Shown here piece by piece: positions 16,746 through 26,427 of a stretch of 64,000 nucleotides of DNA. Source of the DNA: JBLIRR01 sp049472395. Its GTDB lineage: Bacteria; SZUA-182; DTGQ01; JBLIRR01. Below the pieces are notes generated by a model, which made no database searches, was not told the origin of the DNA, and worked only from the letters and a program-made list of their open reading frames with translations. The stretch covers positions 1 to 64,000 of the forward strand of contig JBLIRR010000012.1 of the NCBI GenBank assembly GCA_049472395.1. The letters are read 5' to 3'. The position numbers and the translations under genes are program-made. How positions within the stretch are numbered: position 1 is the first letter of the stretch; each line of letters begins with the position of its first letter.

Positions 16746-17597
16746 ATGATAAAAAGAATCGTTTTATTGTTATGTATCACCTATGTTTCTTTTTCTATGA
16801 GCGGGTGCCTCGTGAAAAAAGGCACATATCTTAAAAAAGTAGGGGAGGCGGAGGGGCTCTCAAAGAATGTGGAATCACTGGTTCAGGAGCTTGAGGGTAT
16901 GACGGTACAGAATGAGAACCTGTCTTCAAAAATTGTCCTGCTTGAATCTGAACAAGAGCAACTGTCGGAAAACAATTTAATGCTCACACAGAGCCTGGGT
17001 GATTGTGAGAGGGAGAAAAAAAGACTTGATGAGAGTGGTACGAAAAAAACAGGTGAGATAAACGAATTATGGGAGAAGATTGCGGCTTCTGAAAAAGAAA
17101 AGATTGAGCTTCAGAAAAGCAAAGAGCTAGAAGTGCAGGAAGTCAGCGAGACCTATGGTGACATGCTTAAAAAAATGGAGGCTGAGATAAAGAAAGGGCA
17201 GGTGACCATCACAGAGCTCAAGGGAAAGTTGACAGTCAATATGCTTGATGCAATTCTTTTTGATTCAGGGCAGGCTGAAATACGGTCTGAGGGACATGAT
17301 GTGCTTAAAAAAGTAGTTGAGGTGTTACGTCAGGTAACGGACAAGGAAATACACGTGGAAGGGCATACAGATAATATACCAATCACTGGCGCATTAGGCA
17401 AAAAATATCCTACAAACTGGGAGCTTTCTGCTGCTCGCGCTATTAACGTCACGAAATATCTTCAGAATCAAGGAATTGATCCGATGATACTTTCGGCAAA
17501 CGCATTTGGTGAATACAGACCGATAGCCAGCAATAACAGCGTGGAAGGACGTGCTCAGAACAGGCGTATTGAGATTATTCTCGTTCCGAAAGATTGA
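16746..17597 (+). CDS. OmpA-family lipoprotein with coiled coil
   Basis: A 283-residue outer-membrane lipoprotein. Lipobox SMSGC puts the acylated Cys at 21. A long coiled coil (about 35-150) follows, then an OmpA C-terminal peptidoglycan-binding domain (about 160-280) with VEGHTDNIP, WELSAARA and GRAQNRRIEI. In the family this domain grips diaminopimelate of the peptidoglycan, so the protein should tether outer membrane to wall. ATG 16746 is chosen because AAAGGAG lies 6 nt upstream; the in-frame start at 16719 would bury the lipobox inside a longer leader. It is 27 nt upstream of uvrA. Confidence 0.85.
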   Translation: MIKRIVLLLCITYVSFSMSGCLVKKGTYLKKVGEAEGLSKNVESLVQELEGMTVQNENLSSKIVLLESEQEQLSENNLMLTQSLGDCEREKKRLDESGTKKTGEINELWEKIAASEKEKIELQKSKELEVQEVSETYGDMLKKMEAEIKKGQVTITELKGKLTVNMLDAILFDSGQAEIRSEGHDVLKKVVEVLRQVTDKEIHVEGHTDNIPITGALGKKYPTNWELSAARAINVTKYLQNQGIDPMILSANAFGEYRPIASNNSVEGRAQNRRIEIILVPKD

Positions 17598-17624
17598 AAG
17601 TAACAGAATTGCTGAAAGGAGTGT

Positions 17625-20489
17625 ATGGATACAGGGCCTGTTGAAGAACTTCAAGCTATTATCATCAAAGGTGCCAGAGAACATAACCTTAAAAATATAT
17701 CAGTTGAAATTCCCAAGAAAAAGCTCGTCGTTTTTACCGGGGTAAGTGGCTCCGGTAAATCATCCTTAGCCTTTGACACTATTTTTGCAGAGGGGCAGAG
17801 ACGTTATGTCGAGTCATTATCAAGTTACGCAAGGCAGTTCCTCGGGCAGATGGAAAAACCACATTATGATTACATACGAGGGCTCTCCCCCACCATTGCA
17901 ATAGAACAGAAATCCGCCAGCAGGAATCCCCGATCAACCGTGGGGACCCTTACAGAAATCTATGATTACATTCGTGTATTATTTGGCCGTGTTGGCATTC
18001 AGTATTGCTATCAGTGTCAGAGGCCGGTTGGTACACAAACATCCCAGCAAATGATCGCAGAGATACTTGCCCTTCCGGAAAGATCACGCATCATGGTGCT
18101 GGCACCACTCGTGCGCCTGAGAAAGGGCGAGTTTAAACAATTATTCTCAGATCTTCAGAGCAAGGGATTTATACGGGTGCGTATGGATGGAGAGATTTAT
18201 GAATTGTCCGAGCTTCCCGCTCTTGATAAGAATAAAAAACATACTATTGATGTGGTTGTGGACCGCTTGATTATTAATGAAAATATTAAAGTAAGGCTGA
18301 CGGATTCTGTTGAGATTGCGTTAAAATTAGCTCAGGGCCAACTCATTGTGAGCCATGCGCAGCAGGCAGGCGGTCCATGGACTGACCTTCAATTCAATGA
18401 GCGTTTGGTATGCAATTATTGCACTATAAGCTATCCTGAGCTTACACCTCAGCTCTTTTCCTTTAACAGCCCCCTTGGAATGTGCAAAGAATGTAATGGC
18501 CTTGGGAGGAGACCTGAAATTGATCCTGCCTTGATCATTTCTCATCCGGATCGATCGATTGAGGAGGGTGCGTTTGAAGCTATTGGATTTTTTAAGAAAA
18601 GCGCTCATAGTTGGAGTTATCAAATACTTAAAAGTGTGGCCAAAGATCTTGCTATAGATATAAGCCTTCCCTTTTCGCAGTTGCCCCCGGAACATCAGAA
18701 GATAATCCTCTATGGAGCAGGGGATAGAGAATTTGTGGTGCATTACAGAAGCAAAAAATTTAACCTAGATTACACCACACAATACGAGGGTGTGATACCT
18801 ACGCTTCTTCGACGTATGAAGCAGACAACATCTGAGGCACAAAAGACGCGCTATGAAAGCTACATGAGCAGTGTGCCCTGTTCATCATGCGGTGGGACGC
18901 GGCTTCGCAAAGAGGCGTGTAGCGTTATGGTGGGAGGAAAAACAATGCCTGAGCTTTTATCCCTCACTATCACACAAGTGGCAAAATTTTTCGACCTGCT
19001 GAGCTTTGAGGGAACCAAGGCATTGATTGCCAAGGAGCTGATAAAAGAGATCCGCTCGCGTTTACATTTCATGTTAAATGTGGGCTTGGAATATCTTTCC
19101 CTGGACCGTTCAGGGCCATCCCTCTCAGGAGGAGAGGCGCAACGGCTTCGTCTTGCAAGTCAGATCGGAACTGAGCTTACGGGCGTGCTCTATGTATTAG
19201 ATGAACCAAGCATCGGTCTTCATCAACGGGATAATGCACGACTTCTGAGCACATTATGCCATCTTCGGGATATCGGCAATTCAATAATTGTAGTGGAGCA
19301 CGACAGGGAGACGATAGAATCCGCCGACCATTGTATTGATTTCGGCCCTGGCGCTGGGACGCATGGAGGAAAGATCATATATTCAGGAACTCCCGCAAAG
19401 ATACTCGACTCTGCCACATCACTCACAGGTAAATACTTAAAAGGATCTCTGACTATCCCCCTTCCTTCTGAACGTCGCACTCCTTATGGATGGATTACCA
19501 TTCAGGGGGCAGCGGAGAATAACCTTAAAGATATTGATGTGGCTGTGCCCCTTGGTGTCCTCTGTTTTGTCACTGGCGTATCGGGTGCCGGCAAAAGCAG
19601 CCTCATCCGTCAAATTCTTTATCCAGCATTGGCGAACCATTTTTTTTTCGCACGAATGCATGTGGGAAAATACAGGGCCCTGCAAGGGATTGATCAGATC
19701 AATAAAATAATAAATATAGACCAAAAACCGATCGGCCGCACACCACGCTCAAATCCTGCAACCTATGTAAAGGTTTTTGATCTGATCCGGGATGTGTTTT
19801 CCATGCAAAAAGATGCGCGGATTGCTGGGTATAAAAAGAGCCGTTTCAGTTTTAATGTCAAAGGGGGCAGATGCGAGGCATGTCGTGGAGAGGGGATGGT
19901 GAAAGTGCACATGCACTTTCTTCCTGATGTTTATGTCCCCTGTGAGGTATGCCACGGAACACGGTTCAATGAAGCCACTTTGCGCATACAATTCAAGGGA
20001 TTAAACATTACTGATGTGCTTGAGTTGACCGTTGAAGAAGCAGTTCGTTTATTTAATAAATATCCTAAAATTTCGCGTATTTTAGAGACCCTTATCGATG
20101 TTGGTCTCGGATATATCAAACTGGGACAGTCATCCACAACGCTCTCGGGTGGAGAGGCACAACGAATAAAGCTTTCAAGGGAATTAGCACGACGGGATAC
20201 CGGAAGAACGCTTTACCTGCTTGATGAACCGACAACGGGCCTTCACTTTGAGGATATCCGCAAACTGCTTGCCGTGCTTAATCGCCTTGTGGATGCTGGA
20301 AATAGTGTGCTGGTTATTGAACATAACATGGATGCCATAAAAACAGCCGATTATATTATTGATATGGGACCAGAGGGTGGCGATAGGGGAGGGGATGTCG
20401 TGGCGTGCGGAACTCCTGAGGAAATATGCAGGATCGAGGCTTCCTATACAGGACAGATTCTTAAAAAAGCCTGGGGGAAAGGTGAGTAA
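17625..20489 (+). CDS. uvrA: Excinuclease ABC subunit A
   Basis: A full-length UvrA (954 residues), the damage-sensing ABC ATPase of nucleotide excision repair. It has two ABC modules: Walker A GVSGSGKS at 39-46 and GVSGAGKS at 651-658, each with a signature LSGGEAQR. The two zinc-finger cysteine sets are both complete: C263/C266/C287/C290 and C750/C753/C773/C776. A good AAAGGAG site precedes the ATG. The gene lies 27 nt after the OmpA lipoprotein and could be co-transcribed with it. No uvrB or uvrC is in the window. Nothing in the sequence looks unusual. Confidence 0.97.
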   Translation: MDTGPVEELQAIIIKGAREHNLKNISVEIPKKKLVVFTGVSGSGKSSLAFDTIFAEGQRRYVESLSSYARQFLGQMEKPHYDYIRGLSPTIAIEQKSASRNPRSTVGTLTEIYDYIRVLFGRVGIQYCYQCQRPVGTQTSQQMIAEILALPERSRIMVLAPLVRLRKGEFKQLFSDLQSKGFIRVRMDGEIYELSELPALDKNKKHTIDVVVDRLIINENIKVRLTDSVEIALKLAQGQLIVSHAQQAGGPWTDLQFNERLVCNYCTISYPELTPQLFSFNSPLGMCKECNGLGRRPEIDPALIISHPDRSIEEGAFEAIGFFKKSAHSWSYQILKSVAKDLAIDISLPFSQLPPEHQKIILYGAGDREFVVHYRSKKFNLDYTTQYEGVIPTLLRRMKQTTSEAQKTRYESYMSSVPCSSCGGTRLRKEACSVMVGGKTMPELLSLTITQVAKFFDLLSFEGTKALIAKELIKEIRSRLHFMLNVGLEYLSLDRSGPSLSGGEAQRLRLASQIGTELTGVLYVLDEPSIGLHQRDNARLLSTLCHLRDIGNSIIVVEHDRETIESADHCIDFGPGAGTHGGKIIYSGTPAKILDSATSLTGKYLKGSLTIPLPSERRTPYGWITIQGAAENNLKDIDVAVPLGVLCFVTGVSGAGKSSLIRQILYPALANHFFFARMHVGKYRALQGIDQINKIINIDQKPIGRTPRSNPATYVKVFDLIRDVFSMQKDARIAGYKKSRFSFNVKGGRCEACRGEGMVKVHMHFLPDVYVPCEVCHGTRFNEATLRIQFKGLNITDVLELTVEEAVRLFNKYPKISRILETLIDVGLGYIKLGQSSTTLSGGEAQRIKLSRELARRDTGRTLYLLDEPTTGLHFEDIRKLLAVLNRLVDAGNSVLVIEHNMDAIKTADYIIDMGPEGGDRGGDVVACGTPEEICRIEASYTGQILKKAWGKGE

Positions 20490-20574
20490 TAAAACATCCT
20501 TTTGCCTCCCCACTGCTCTCATCGCTGGTTGAGTGGTTGGTCTCATCATTAGTCGCGTCGCCATCAGTGCTTGT

Positions 20575-21224
20575 CTATTCTCGAACCATCCTTCCCACGC
20601 TATCTTCTATTCCAACAAGGCCTATGTCTCTTTTGTAATAATAAATGACGGTTCCATTATCAGCCCATTCACTTTTTATTTTCATAAGATCTCCTCCATT
20701 ATAATCTTCGAAGGATGAATTAGTTGCGGTTATTGTTGCAGTGAAGGATGTGTACCATTAAAGTCAAATCCATACATCCACGATTGATTGAGGACAGGAT
20801 GCTCCGGCATATGGACATTTGGTATATCATCATTACTATCGATTATTGATATGTTGCCATCTATATATTCACCAAAATAATGGGTCCATCCGGTATAATC
20901 CTCTGCTATATATCACCCTATATTGCTCTCCTCTTCAAGGACATGCAGGCATTTCACATTATAAATTACGACTATGTCATAGCCTGTGTAATGAAATGTC
21001 TGCCCCTCATATCCTCCAACCCCTCTAAAAGTCCATGTCTGCCCATATGCCATGGGCCAGCAGTTATTCGTAATCTGATAGCTCTCGGGAGCAAAGGTAT
21101 ATACCCCAATAATCGTATTACCCCCAGGCTCAGCAAGCGGCTCTGCAATAAGGAGTAAAAGTAATATGGAGAGTAGCATACATATCACTGCACACCTTTT
21201 ACCACTCCATAAAAGCTTATTCAT
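20575..21224 (-). pseudogene. Secreted protein gene broken by a stop and a frameshift
   Basis: The reverse strand from ATG 21224 encodes a signal peptide (CAVICMLLSILLLLLIAEPL) and a region with YGQTWTFRGVGGYE, then an in-frame TGA at 20913-20915. The same frame continues with coding-like sequence (IAEDYTGWTHYFGEYIDG, MPEHPVLNQSWMYGFDF) to a TAA near 20732. A neighbouring frame then carries on (TATITATNSSFEDYNGGDLM, NGTVIYYYKRDIGL) and stops at TAG 20575-20577. The joined product would be about 215 residues. It is most simply a decayed secreted-protein gene. Selenocysteine at the TGA is unlikely given the second lesion. It lies just after the site-2 protease on the same strand. Confidence 0.7.
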
Positions 21225-21230
21225 AGTTTC

Positions 21231-23012
21231 TTATTCCTTTTTTATGGATAATATATTTTCGTCACTATTCTCCATAACCTTCATTAAGTTGGCGTTTTCT
21301 TCCGTCAATGGCTCATTGATCGTGAGAGGCGGAAGTACCCCCAGAGGATTATTTCGTGCAATAACATACACTTTTCCACATACAACAATGATTGGTAAAA
21401 TAAATATGAACACATATACACATGCGGTGGTGATAACCAATTTTATTGAGGGAAAGGTGATAGCCGAGTTCTCCAACAGGTATTTGACGGTTTGATATTT
21501 TTTCGCAAAGGTCATCTGAAGATAAGGCTTTTTCCTTAATAAGCGAAAGATTTCGGGTAGTAAAGAGCTCTCTTGGGTATCAAGTGTTTCATCTCTGATT
21601 TTTTTTCTTAAGTGTGAGAGAATCCTCATATTGGAGACTTGGAATACTGAGCCTATGATCAAAAATATCCCGAGTATAAATAGTATGGGATCATTCTGCA
21701 GTAATGTACTGGCTGCCATGAGAACAAAACCGCAGAGAACCTGAAAGATGTTTTGCACAAGAGGGACCCGTGAAAAAAATAAATTAAAAAGCTGACCCCC
21801 GTCAAGAGGCATAATCGGAAGCAGGTTAAGGTAGTTAATAACAAGAAGCATAAAGGTTATTTCATTCACCAAGGGATTGCTCATTCCATAATAAGACAGA
21901 AGAAGAAGCCCCAAGAGAATGCCAGGCAGGGGACCGAGGATATATACAATGACTTTTTGATATGGTTTCGCATCTTTTCCTGATCCTATGGTTGCAGCTC
22001 CGAGAAAAGGGAGAAAAAAAACCTTAAGGTCTTTATACTTGAAGATATACATTCCAAAGAAATGCCCTAATTCATGAAGAGAAATTACTGCTATGACAAT
22101 GAGGAGGGAGGTGAGAGAAAAGGAGAATCCAAATGAGATGGCAAATAAAGCAAGTGTTATCAGAAGGAAAAACAGTTTGCCAGCATTGCCGAGGCCAGGA
22201 CCTTTGGATGTATGAGACATATGATTATACCCTTCTACCTCAACTTCCACCGGCAAGGGGAGGGATTCTCCCTTTTTGGATAAGAGTGTCTGCTTGTTTT
22301 TGCGAAGAATCTGTAATTTCTTTTCTCCATTGAGAAGTTTAAAAGCCGAACGAAGGGCCGCAATAATTGTGAGCTGATAATGATTATTCTCTGTCTCTTT
22401 TATCCATCCCTCAGCTTTAAGTGAATCCATATAGTCATTTATGGATTGTGTATATGATGAAATGAATTCTAATGGGGTGCTCCTGAGCACAGGTTGTTGA
22501 TGGTGTGTCAATGTGACGAGGGCCTCTGTGTGGGTTTGCCACTGCTTTTCTAAAGATTCCGTATAAGGGTCTTGCATGGTTACACGAGGAAGGCTCCCTA
22601 TAATGGTATGGGAGATGCCATTTACCGTACTGAGCTGGTGCCCATCCGGAAAATAAGTGATGAACTCAACATTGCAGGTGTTGATAACTTCGGGCTGATT
22701 CGAGGTAGAGAGTGTTGCATAGGAACGTTTTTCATGATTCACAAAGACTGATATGAATTTTTTCGAATTCTTGTTGATCCATGGCGTGTCAACAAGAAAA
22801 CAATGTGAAAATGCAAATCCTAGACCGGACAGTTCATTTTCGTAAGGAGCATACACCTCCTTTAAATATGGCGGTTCATCTTCTCTCTCCGATAATTTTG
22901 AATCCACGTGTCGCATCCTGATCTTAAGGAGAGTACTTATACAGGTCCCATAGATAATGATGAGAAGAAAAAGGAAAAATCCAATTAAATAAATAATATA
23001 ATCCATAGCCAT
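21231..23012 (-). CDS. Site-2 protease (M50) family membrane metalloprotease
   Basis: A 593-residue membrane protein. TM1 (about 4-26) is followed by a soluble region of about 240 residues of unknown fold. The M50 core then carries HELGH at 313-317 within a membrane helix and a later MPLDGGQLFNL with the third zinc ligand Asp. More TM segments lie between them and after. M50 enzymes cut transmembrane substrates in signalling or envelope stress; the substrate here is unknown. The start ATG 23012 has AAAGGA just upstream, and a second ATG two codons in is an alternative. The gene lies 6 nt upstream of the decayed secreted-protein gene. Confidence 0.85.
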   Translation of the reverse strand: MAMDYIIYLIGFFLFLLIIIYGTCISTLLKIRMRHVDSKLSEREDEPPYLKEVYAPYENELSGLGFAFSHCFLVDTPWINKNSKKFISVFVNHEKRSYATLSTSNQPEVINTCNVEFITYFPDGHQLSTVNGISHTIIGSLPRVTMQDPYTESLEKQWQTHTEALVTLTHHQQPVLRSTPLEFISSYTQSINDYMDSLKAEGWIKETENNHYQLTIIAALRSAFKLLNGEKKLQILRKNKQTLLSKKGESLPLPVEVEVEGYNHMSHTSKGPGLGNAGKLFFLLITLALFAISFGFSFSLTSLLIVIAVISLHELGHFFGMYIFKYKDLKVFFLPFLGAATIGSGKDAKPYQKVIVYILGPLPGILLGLLLLSYYGMSNPLVNEITFMLLVINYLNLLPIMPLDGGQLFNLFFSRVPLVQNIFQVLCGFVLMAASTLLQNDPILFILGIFLIIGSVFQVSNMRILSHLRKKIRDETLDTQESSLLPEIFRLLRKKPYLQMTFAKKYQTVKYLLENSAITFPSIKLVITTACVYVFIFILPIIVVCGKVYVIARNNPLGVLPPLTINEPLTEENANLMKVMENSDENILSIKKE

Positions 23013-23150
23013 TCGATCCTTTATTACAATAGTTATTAATAAATAAAAAATATAATAAATATAATAAATTTATCGGATTAAATGAAAAAAAAATTAACTA
23101 AAATGCCGATAAAAAAAATATAACGCATCTAAGTAAGGAGGATTACAGTC

Positions 23151-23681
23151 ATGGATAAAATGCATTTTGAAAATATTCTGACTCATAGAAAAAAGTTTTT
23201 TCATAATAATGGAAAAATAATTGAACCTGTCTCTCTTCATTATGAAAAAGGCAAACCCCTGATCTATTTCCCTGATATCAGATGTCCTTTTTGTGAGGGA
23301 TCGCTTGTGACACAACCGCAGGCCGGCTTAGTCGAATATCGCATTAAGGTCAATGATAATTGGACGCGGTTGTATTTATCCTTTTTTATGGATGATAAAT
23401 TTACAGCTGTGAGGGATGAGGCTGTGGTGTTGGAAAATGGGGATGTTTTGGGAAAAGTCACCTGCCCACTTTGCAATGAAAGCCTCATAATTGATTCTGA
23501 TTGCGATTATTGCCATTCGAGTTTGATTGGCATTGATGTAAATTTCCTGGATGAGGGGGAGTGTTACAACTATGAATTTTGCTCCAAAAAAGGGTGCAGA
23601 TTCCATCGTATTGATATTGAAAAAGAAGATTTGGAGAGATACTTTCTTTCAGAAGAAGAGGGAGTTCATTGTCACGCTTAA
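23151..23681 (+). CDS. Zinc-ribbon protein of unknown function
   Basis: A 176-residue soluble protein with paired cysteines. C45/C48 sits in RCPFCEGSL and C105/C108 in VTCPLCNESL. C118/C121 is in CDYCHSSL, and C138, C144 and C149 lie near the C-terminus. The layout suggests two or three small zinc ribbons. I do not recognise the family. AGGAGG lies 10 nt before the ATG. It is divergent from the site-2 protease and upstream of dgt; no shared role is evident. Confidence 0.7.
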   Translation: MDKMHFENILTHRKKFFHNNGKIIEPVSLHYEKGKPLIYFPDIRCPFCEGSLVTQPQAGLVEYRIKVNDNWTRLYLSFFMDDKFTAVRDEAVVLENGDVLGKVTCPLCNESLIIDSDCDYCHSSLIGIDVNFLDEGECYNYEFCSKKGCRFHRIDIEKEDLERYFLSEEEGVHCHA

Positions 23682-23774
23682 ATTTGAAAAAAATTATAGT
23701 TCATGCTATAACTAATCTATACCATATTAATTCAAGAAGTTTTATTATTTTCTAAAAAATATAAATGTGAATCT

Positions 23775-24809
23775 ATGAACATTCGTGAAATGCTCGAAGA
23801 ACAGGAGCGGACAATTCTCTCAAAAGCAGCTGCCCTGAGTTGCGAGTCACGGGGGCGTATACATAAGGAAGAAGAATGCCCTTTAAGGCCTGCATTTCAG
23901 AGAGATCGAGATCGAATTATACATTGTAAATCATTTAGGAGACTTAAGCATAAAACTCAGGTATTTCTTGCTCCTTTCGGGGATCACTATCGAACGCGCC
24001 TCACCCATACGCTTGAGGTATCTCAAGTTGCACGAACAATTGCAAAGGCGCTGCGCTTAAATGAAACGCTTACAGAGGCGATTGCCATGGGGCACGATCT
24101 GGGGCATACTCCCTTTGGTCATGCAGGAGAGGAGATCCTTAATCAAATCTATCCCGGCGGATTTAAACATAATTTGCAGAGCCTCAGGGTGGTGGATAAA
24201 CTCGAGAAAGATGGCAAGGGACTCAATCTGACCCAGGAAGTGCGTGATGGGATTGTGCATCATTCAAAGGGCAAGGCGAGTATAATCTCAGAGGAGAATA
24301 AGCGCCCGTTAACCCTTGAAGCAGAAATAGTCAGGATTGCCGATATTGTGGCGTATGTGAATCATGATATAGATGATGCCACAAGAGCGGGGATACTTAA
24401 AGAAGGGGATTTACCCCAAGACTGTATTAAACTTGTCGGCACTACCTATGTAACACGGCTTAATACGTTAATAAATAGCGTGATTTTTACCTCATTAGAC
24501 CATAATCTCACAAAGATATGTATGGCTGATGATATTCGTGAGGCAACAGAAAGCTTGAGGCGCTATCTTTGGGATAATGTGTATTATAGTCACAAAACGA
24601 ATAATGAATTTGTCAAATCACTCAAGTTGATCAAAGAATTATATGAATATTTTATTGAACACCCTGAGGCGATGAACATCGAGAGTGAGAGTGGCGAGAA
24701 AGAAAGTATTGAGAGAAGAGTATGCGATTTCATAGCCGGTATGACGGATACTTATGCGCTGAGACTCTACCAGAAGATATTTTATCCACAACGGTGGCTT
24801 GTAATGTAA
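23775..24809 (+). CDS. dgt: Deoxyguanosinetriphosphate triphosphohydrolase-like protein
   Basis: A 344-residue HD-domain protein of the dGTPase family (type 2, the usual short form). The HD signature TRLTHTLEVSQVA (H78) and AMGHDLGHTPFGHAGE (H107-D108) supply the metal site, and IADIVAYVNHDIDDA supplies the later Asp. It hydrolyses dNTPs to nucleoside plus triphosphate and trims the nucleotide pool; some homologues act in phage defence, but nothing here points to that. No strong ribosome site is visible before ATG 23775. It ends about 30 nt before the rplM promoter. Confidence 0.92.
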   Translation: MNIREMLEEQERTILSKAAALSCESRGRIHKEEECPLRPAFQRDRDRIIHCKSFRRLKHKTQVFLAPFGDHYRTRLTHTLEVSQVARTIAKALRLNETLTEAIAMGHDLGHTPFGHAGEEILNQIYPGGFKHNLQSLRVVDKLEKDGKGLNLTQEVRDGIVHHSKGKASIISEENKRPLTLEAEIVRIADIVAYVNHDIDDATRAGILKEGDLPQDCIKLVGTTYVTRLNTLINSVIFTSLDHNLTKICMADDIREATESLRRYLWDNVYYSHKTNNEFVKSLKLIKELYEYFIEHPEAMNIESESGEKESIERRVCDFIAGMTDTYALRLYQKIFYPQRWLVM

Positions 24810-24838
24810 GAAGTCGGAAAGAATTCCTGAAGAATAAC

Positions 24839-24868
24839 TTGACAAATAGGATATAAACTTTCTATAAT
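24839..24868 (+). promoter_or_regulatory. Near-consensus sigma-70 promoter of the L13-S9 operon
   Basis: Perfect TTGACA (24839-24844) and perfect TATAAT (24863-24868), spacer 18 nt, about 70 nt upstream of rplM. It gives an untranslated leader of about 60 nt, where an L13 autoregulatory site could lie; I see no clear hairpin for it. Confidence 0.8.
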
Positions 24869-24935
24869 ATCTACTTACTAAATTATATTATTCAAAAGAT
24901 TAGAATCAAAAAGCAAAACATAAGGAAGAGGAATT

Positions 24936-25376
24936 ATGGAACAGAGCACCTTGAGCGCAAAACAGGCGGATGTAAAGCGAGTCTGGTATCTTATAGATGC
25001 TAATGGAAAGACATTAGGGCGGCTATCCACCCAGATTGCTGATCTGTTGAGGGGGAAAAATAAACCAATATTTACACCTCATGTGGATACGGGAGATTTT
25101 GTGGTCGTTATAAATGCAGATAAGATAAAACTTACGGGGAATAAGTTACAGCAGAAGATGTATTATCATCATTCCGGGTATATAGGCGGATTAAAGGTCA
25201 CGAATGCGGAAAAGCTTTTGGAGAAAAAACCTGAATTTATTCTGCATCACGCTGTACGAGGCATGTTGCCCAAGAATAAGCTTGCCCGGCGCCAACTGAA
25301 AAAATTAAAAGTTTATAGGGGTGCAGTGCATCCTCATAGCGCTCAAGAGCCTCAGTTATGGGAGACACACAATTGA
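24936..25376 (+). CDS. rplM: 50S ribosomal protein L13
   Basis: A 146-residue L13 with the family landmarks RVWYLIDANGKTLGRLST, VVINADKIKLTGNK, KMYYHHSGYIGG, HAVRGMLPKNKLARRQLKKL and VYRGAVHPHSAQEP. It binds 23S rRNA early in large-subunit assembly. AAGGAAGAGG lies before the ATG. Its 3' end overlaps the next gene by 19 nt. In most bacteria rplM is followed directly by rpsI; here two unrelated genes lie between them. Confidence 0.95.
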   Translation: MEQSTLSAKQADVKRVWYLIDANGKTLGRLSTQIADLLRGKNKPIFTPHVDTGDFVVVINADKIKLTGNKLQQKMYYHHSGYIGGLKVTNAEKLLEKKPEFILHHAVRGMLPKNKLARRQLKKLKVYRGAVHPHSAQEPQLWETHN

Positions 25377-25969
25377 GGAATAAGAGAAGAACGTATCTTA
25401 TCAAGAAAGTATTTCAAACCAAATTTATTATTATTTTTCTTTGTCTGGTACTGGCAGGAAGTGTTATCTCAGGAACAATATTTTATTTCAAGACCAATGT
25501 AGAGTTGGGGGAGGAATATGGAAAAGCCCATTCAAAACTGAAAAAAACAGGTGAGGTTATTCAACCTAATTTAGTGGTCTCTTTTGGTGTAGGAATTATT
25601 CTTGTGGCACTTGCTACTATAATGCTGACTGTGCTTGTTTCCCATAAAGTTGCAGGGCCGTTGTACCGTTTTGAAAACAGCGCAAGAGAAATTAGCAAGG
25701 GGAACCTTTCCATTAATACCAGAATTAGGGACTCAGACCAAACCCAAGAGCTCTCCGACGCTTTTACTGCTATGACAGAACAGTTGAGGGAGAAAATCGG
25801 CGATATTAAGGGACGGTCGAACATCTTAAATCAGAAGTTGTCAGAATTTACCCACGTAGTTGACAGCAAAAAGAAAATTGCTCGGGATGAGATTATAGGG
25901 CAGCTTGATGAAATAAACAAGATGAGTTCTGAATTAGAGAATTGTTTGCAGTTTTTTACATTGTCGTAA
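25358..25969 (+). CDS. HAMP-domain membrane protein inserted between rplM and rpsI
   Basis: A 203-residue inner-membrane protein. TM1 lies at about 21-44 and TM2 at 66-90. A HAMP domain at about 88-142 starts with SHKVAGPLYRFENSAREISK. The tail is an alpha-helical coiled coil. There is no kinase, cyclase or methyl-accepting module, so it is a stand-alone HAMP relay or an assembly partner. Its ATG lies inside rplM (19-nt overlap), and its stop overlaps the next start (TAATG), so three genes are translationally linked. A role in sensing linked to the cytochrome is inferred from this position. Confidence 0.8.
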   Translation: MGDTQLRNKRRTYLIKKVFQTKFIIIFLCLVLAGSVISGTIFYFKTNVELGEEYGKAHSKLKKTGEVIQPNLVVSFGVGIILVALATIMLTVLVSHKVAGPLYRFENSAREISKGNLSINTRIRDSDQTQELSDAFTAMTEQLREKIGDIKGRSNILNQKLSEFTHVVDSKKKIARDEIIGQLDEINKMSSELENCLQFFTLS

Positions 25970-26412
25970 TGAAGAATGCAAAGTGGCTAGCTGTTATTTT
26001 GACGGTAGTGATAGCGTGTGTAATATATAAAGCTGTAAAAAGTGATGAAGAAGGCGGGCATGCCTTTATGGCTGATCCGGAAAGGTGCACCGAATGCCAC
26101 ACGGAAAAGCCAGACAGTGGTGATGATTATCGTGATGTAAGTTTTATGGATATCATTCCGCAGCTATGTCACAGATGCCATACGGAAGAAGAGTTGGGAC
26201 GTTCGCATCCGATAAATGTTCAACCTCCTGAAGAAATGGATATACCGGATGATCTCCATCTTGACAGATACATGAATATTACCTGTGCCACATGTCATAA
26301 TCCGCATGGTGAAAGATACATAAAATTTTACACATACACAACAAGATCTTATTATCTGAGACGAACGAATGTGAAGAATGCCTTGTGCATAGCATGTCAT
26401 AGTGATATTTGA
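25969..26412 (+). CDS. Membrane-anchored tetraheme c-type cytochrome
   Basis: A 147-residue protein with an N-terminal membrane anchor (about 5-22) and four heme-binding CXXCH motifs: CTECH (40-44), CHRCH (67-71), CATCH (106-110) and CIACH (140-144). The spacing resembles doubled-CXXCH cytochromes. It should face the periplasm and carry electrons; the partner is unknown. ATG 25969 is used (overlapping the HAMP stop); an upstream in-frame start at 25942 would read into the previous gene. It ends 16 nt before rpsI and must be expressed from the ribosomal-protein promoter unless an internal one exists. Confidence 0.88.
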   Translation: MKNAKWLAVILTVVIACVIYKAVKSDEEGGHAFMADPERCTECHTEKPDSGDDYRDVSFMDIIPQLCHRCHTEEELGRSHPINVQPPEEMDIPDDLHLDRYMNITCATCHNPHGERYIKFYTYTTRSYYLRRTNVKNALCIACHSDI

Positions 26413-26427
26413 AAAGGAGATTTTTAT

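Noticed and set aside
20913..20915. Selenocysteine at the in-frame TGA
   Set aside because: A second lesion (frameshift) follows and no SECIS-like hairpin was identified; decay is simpler.
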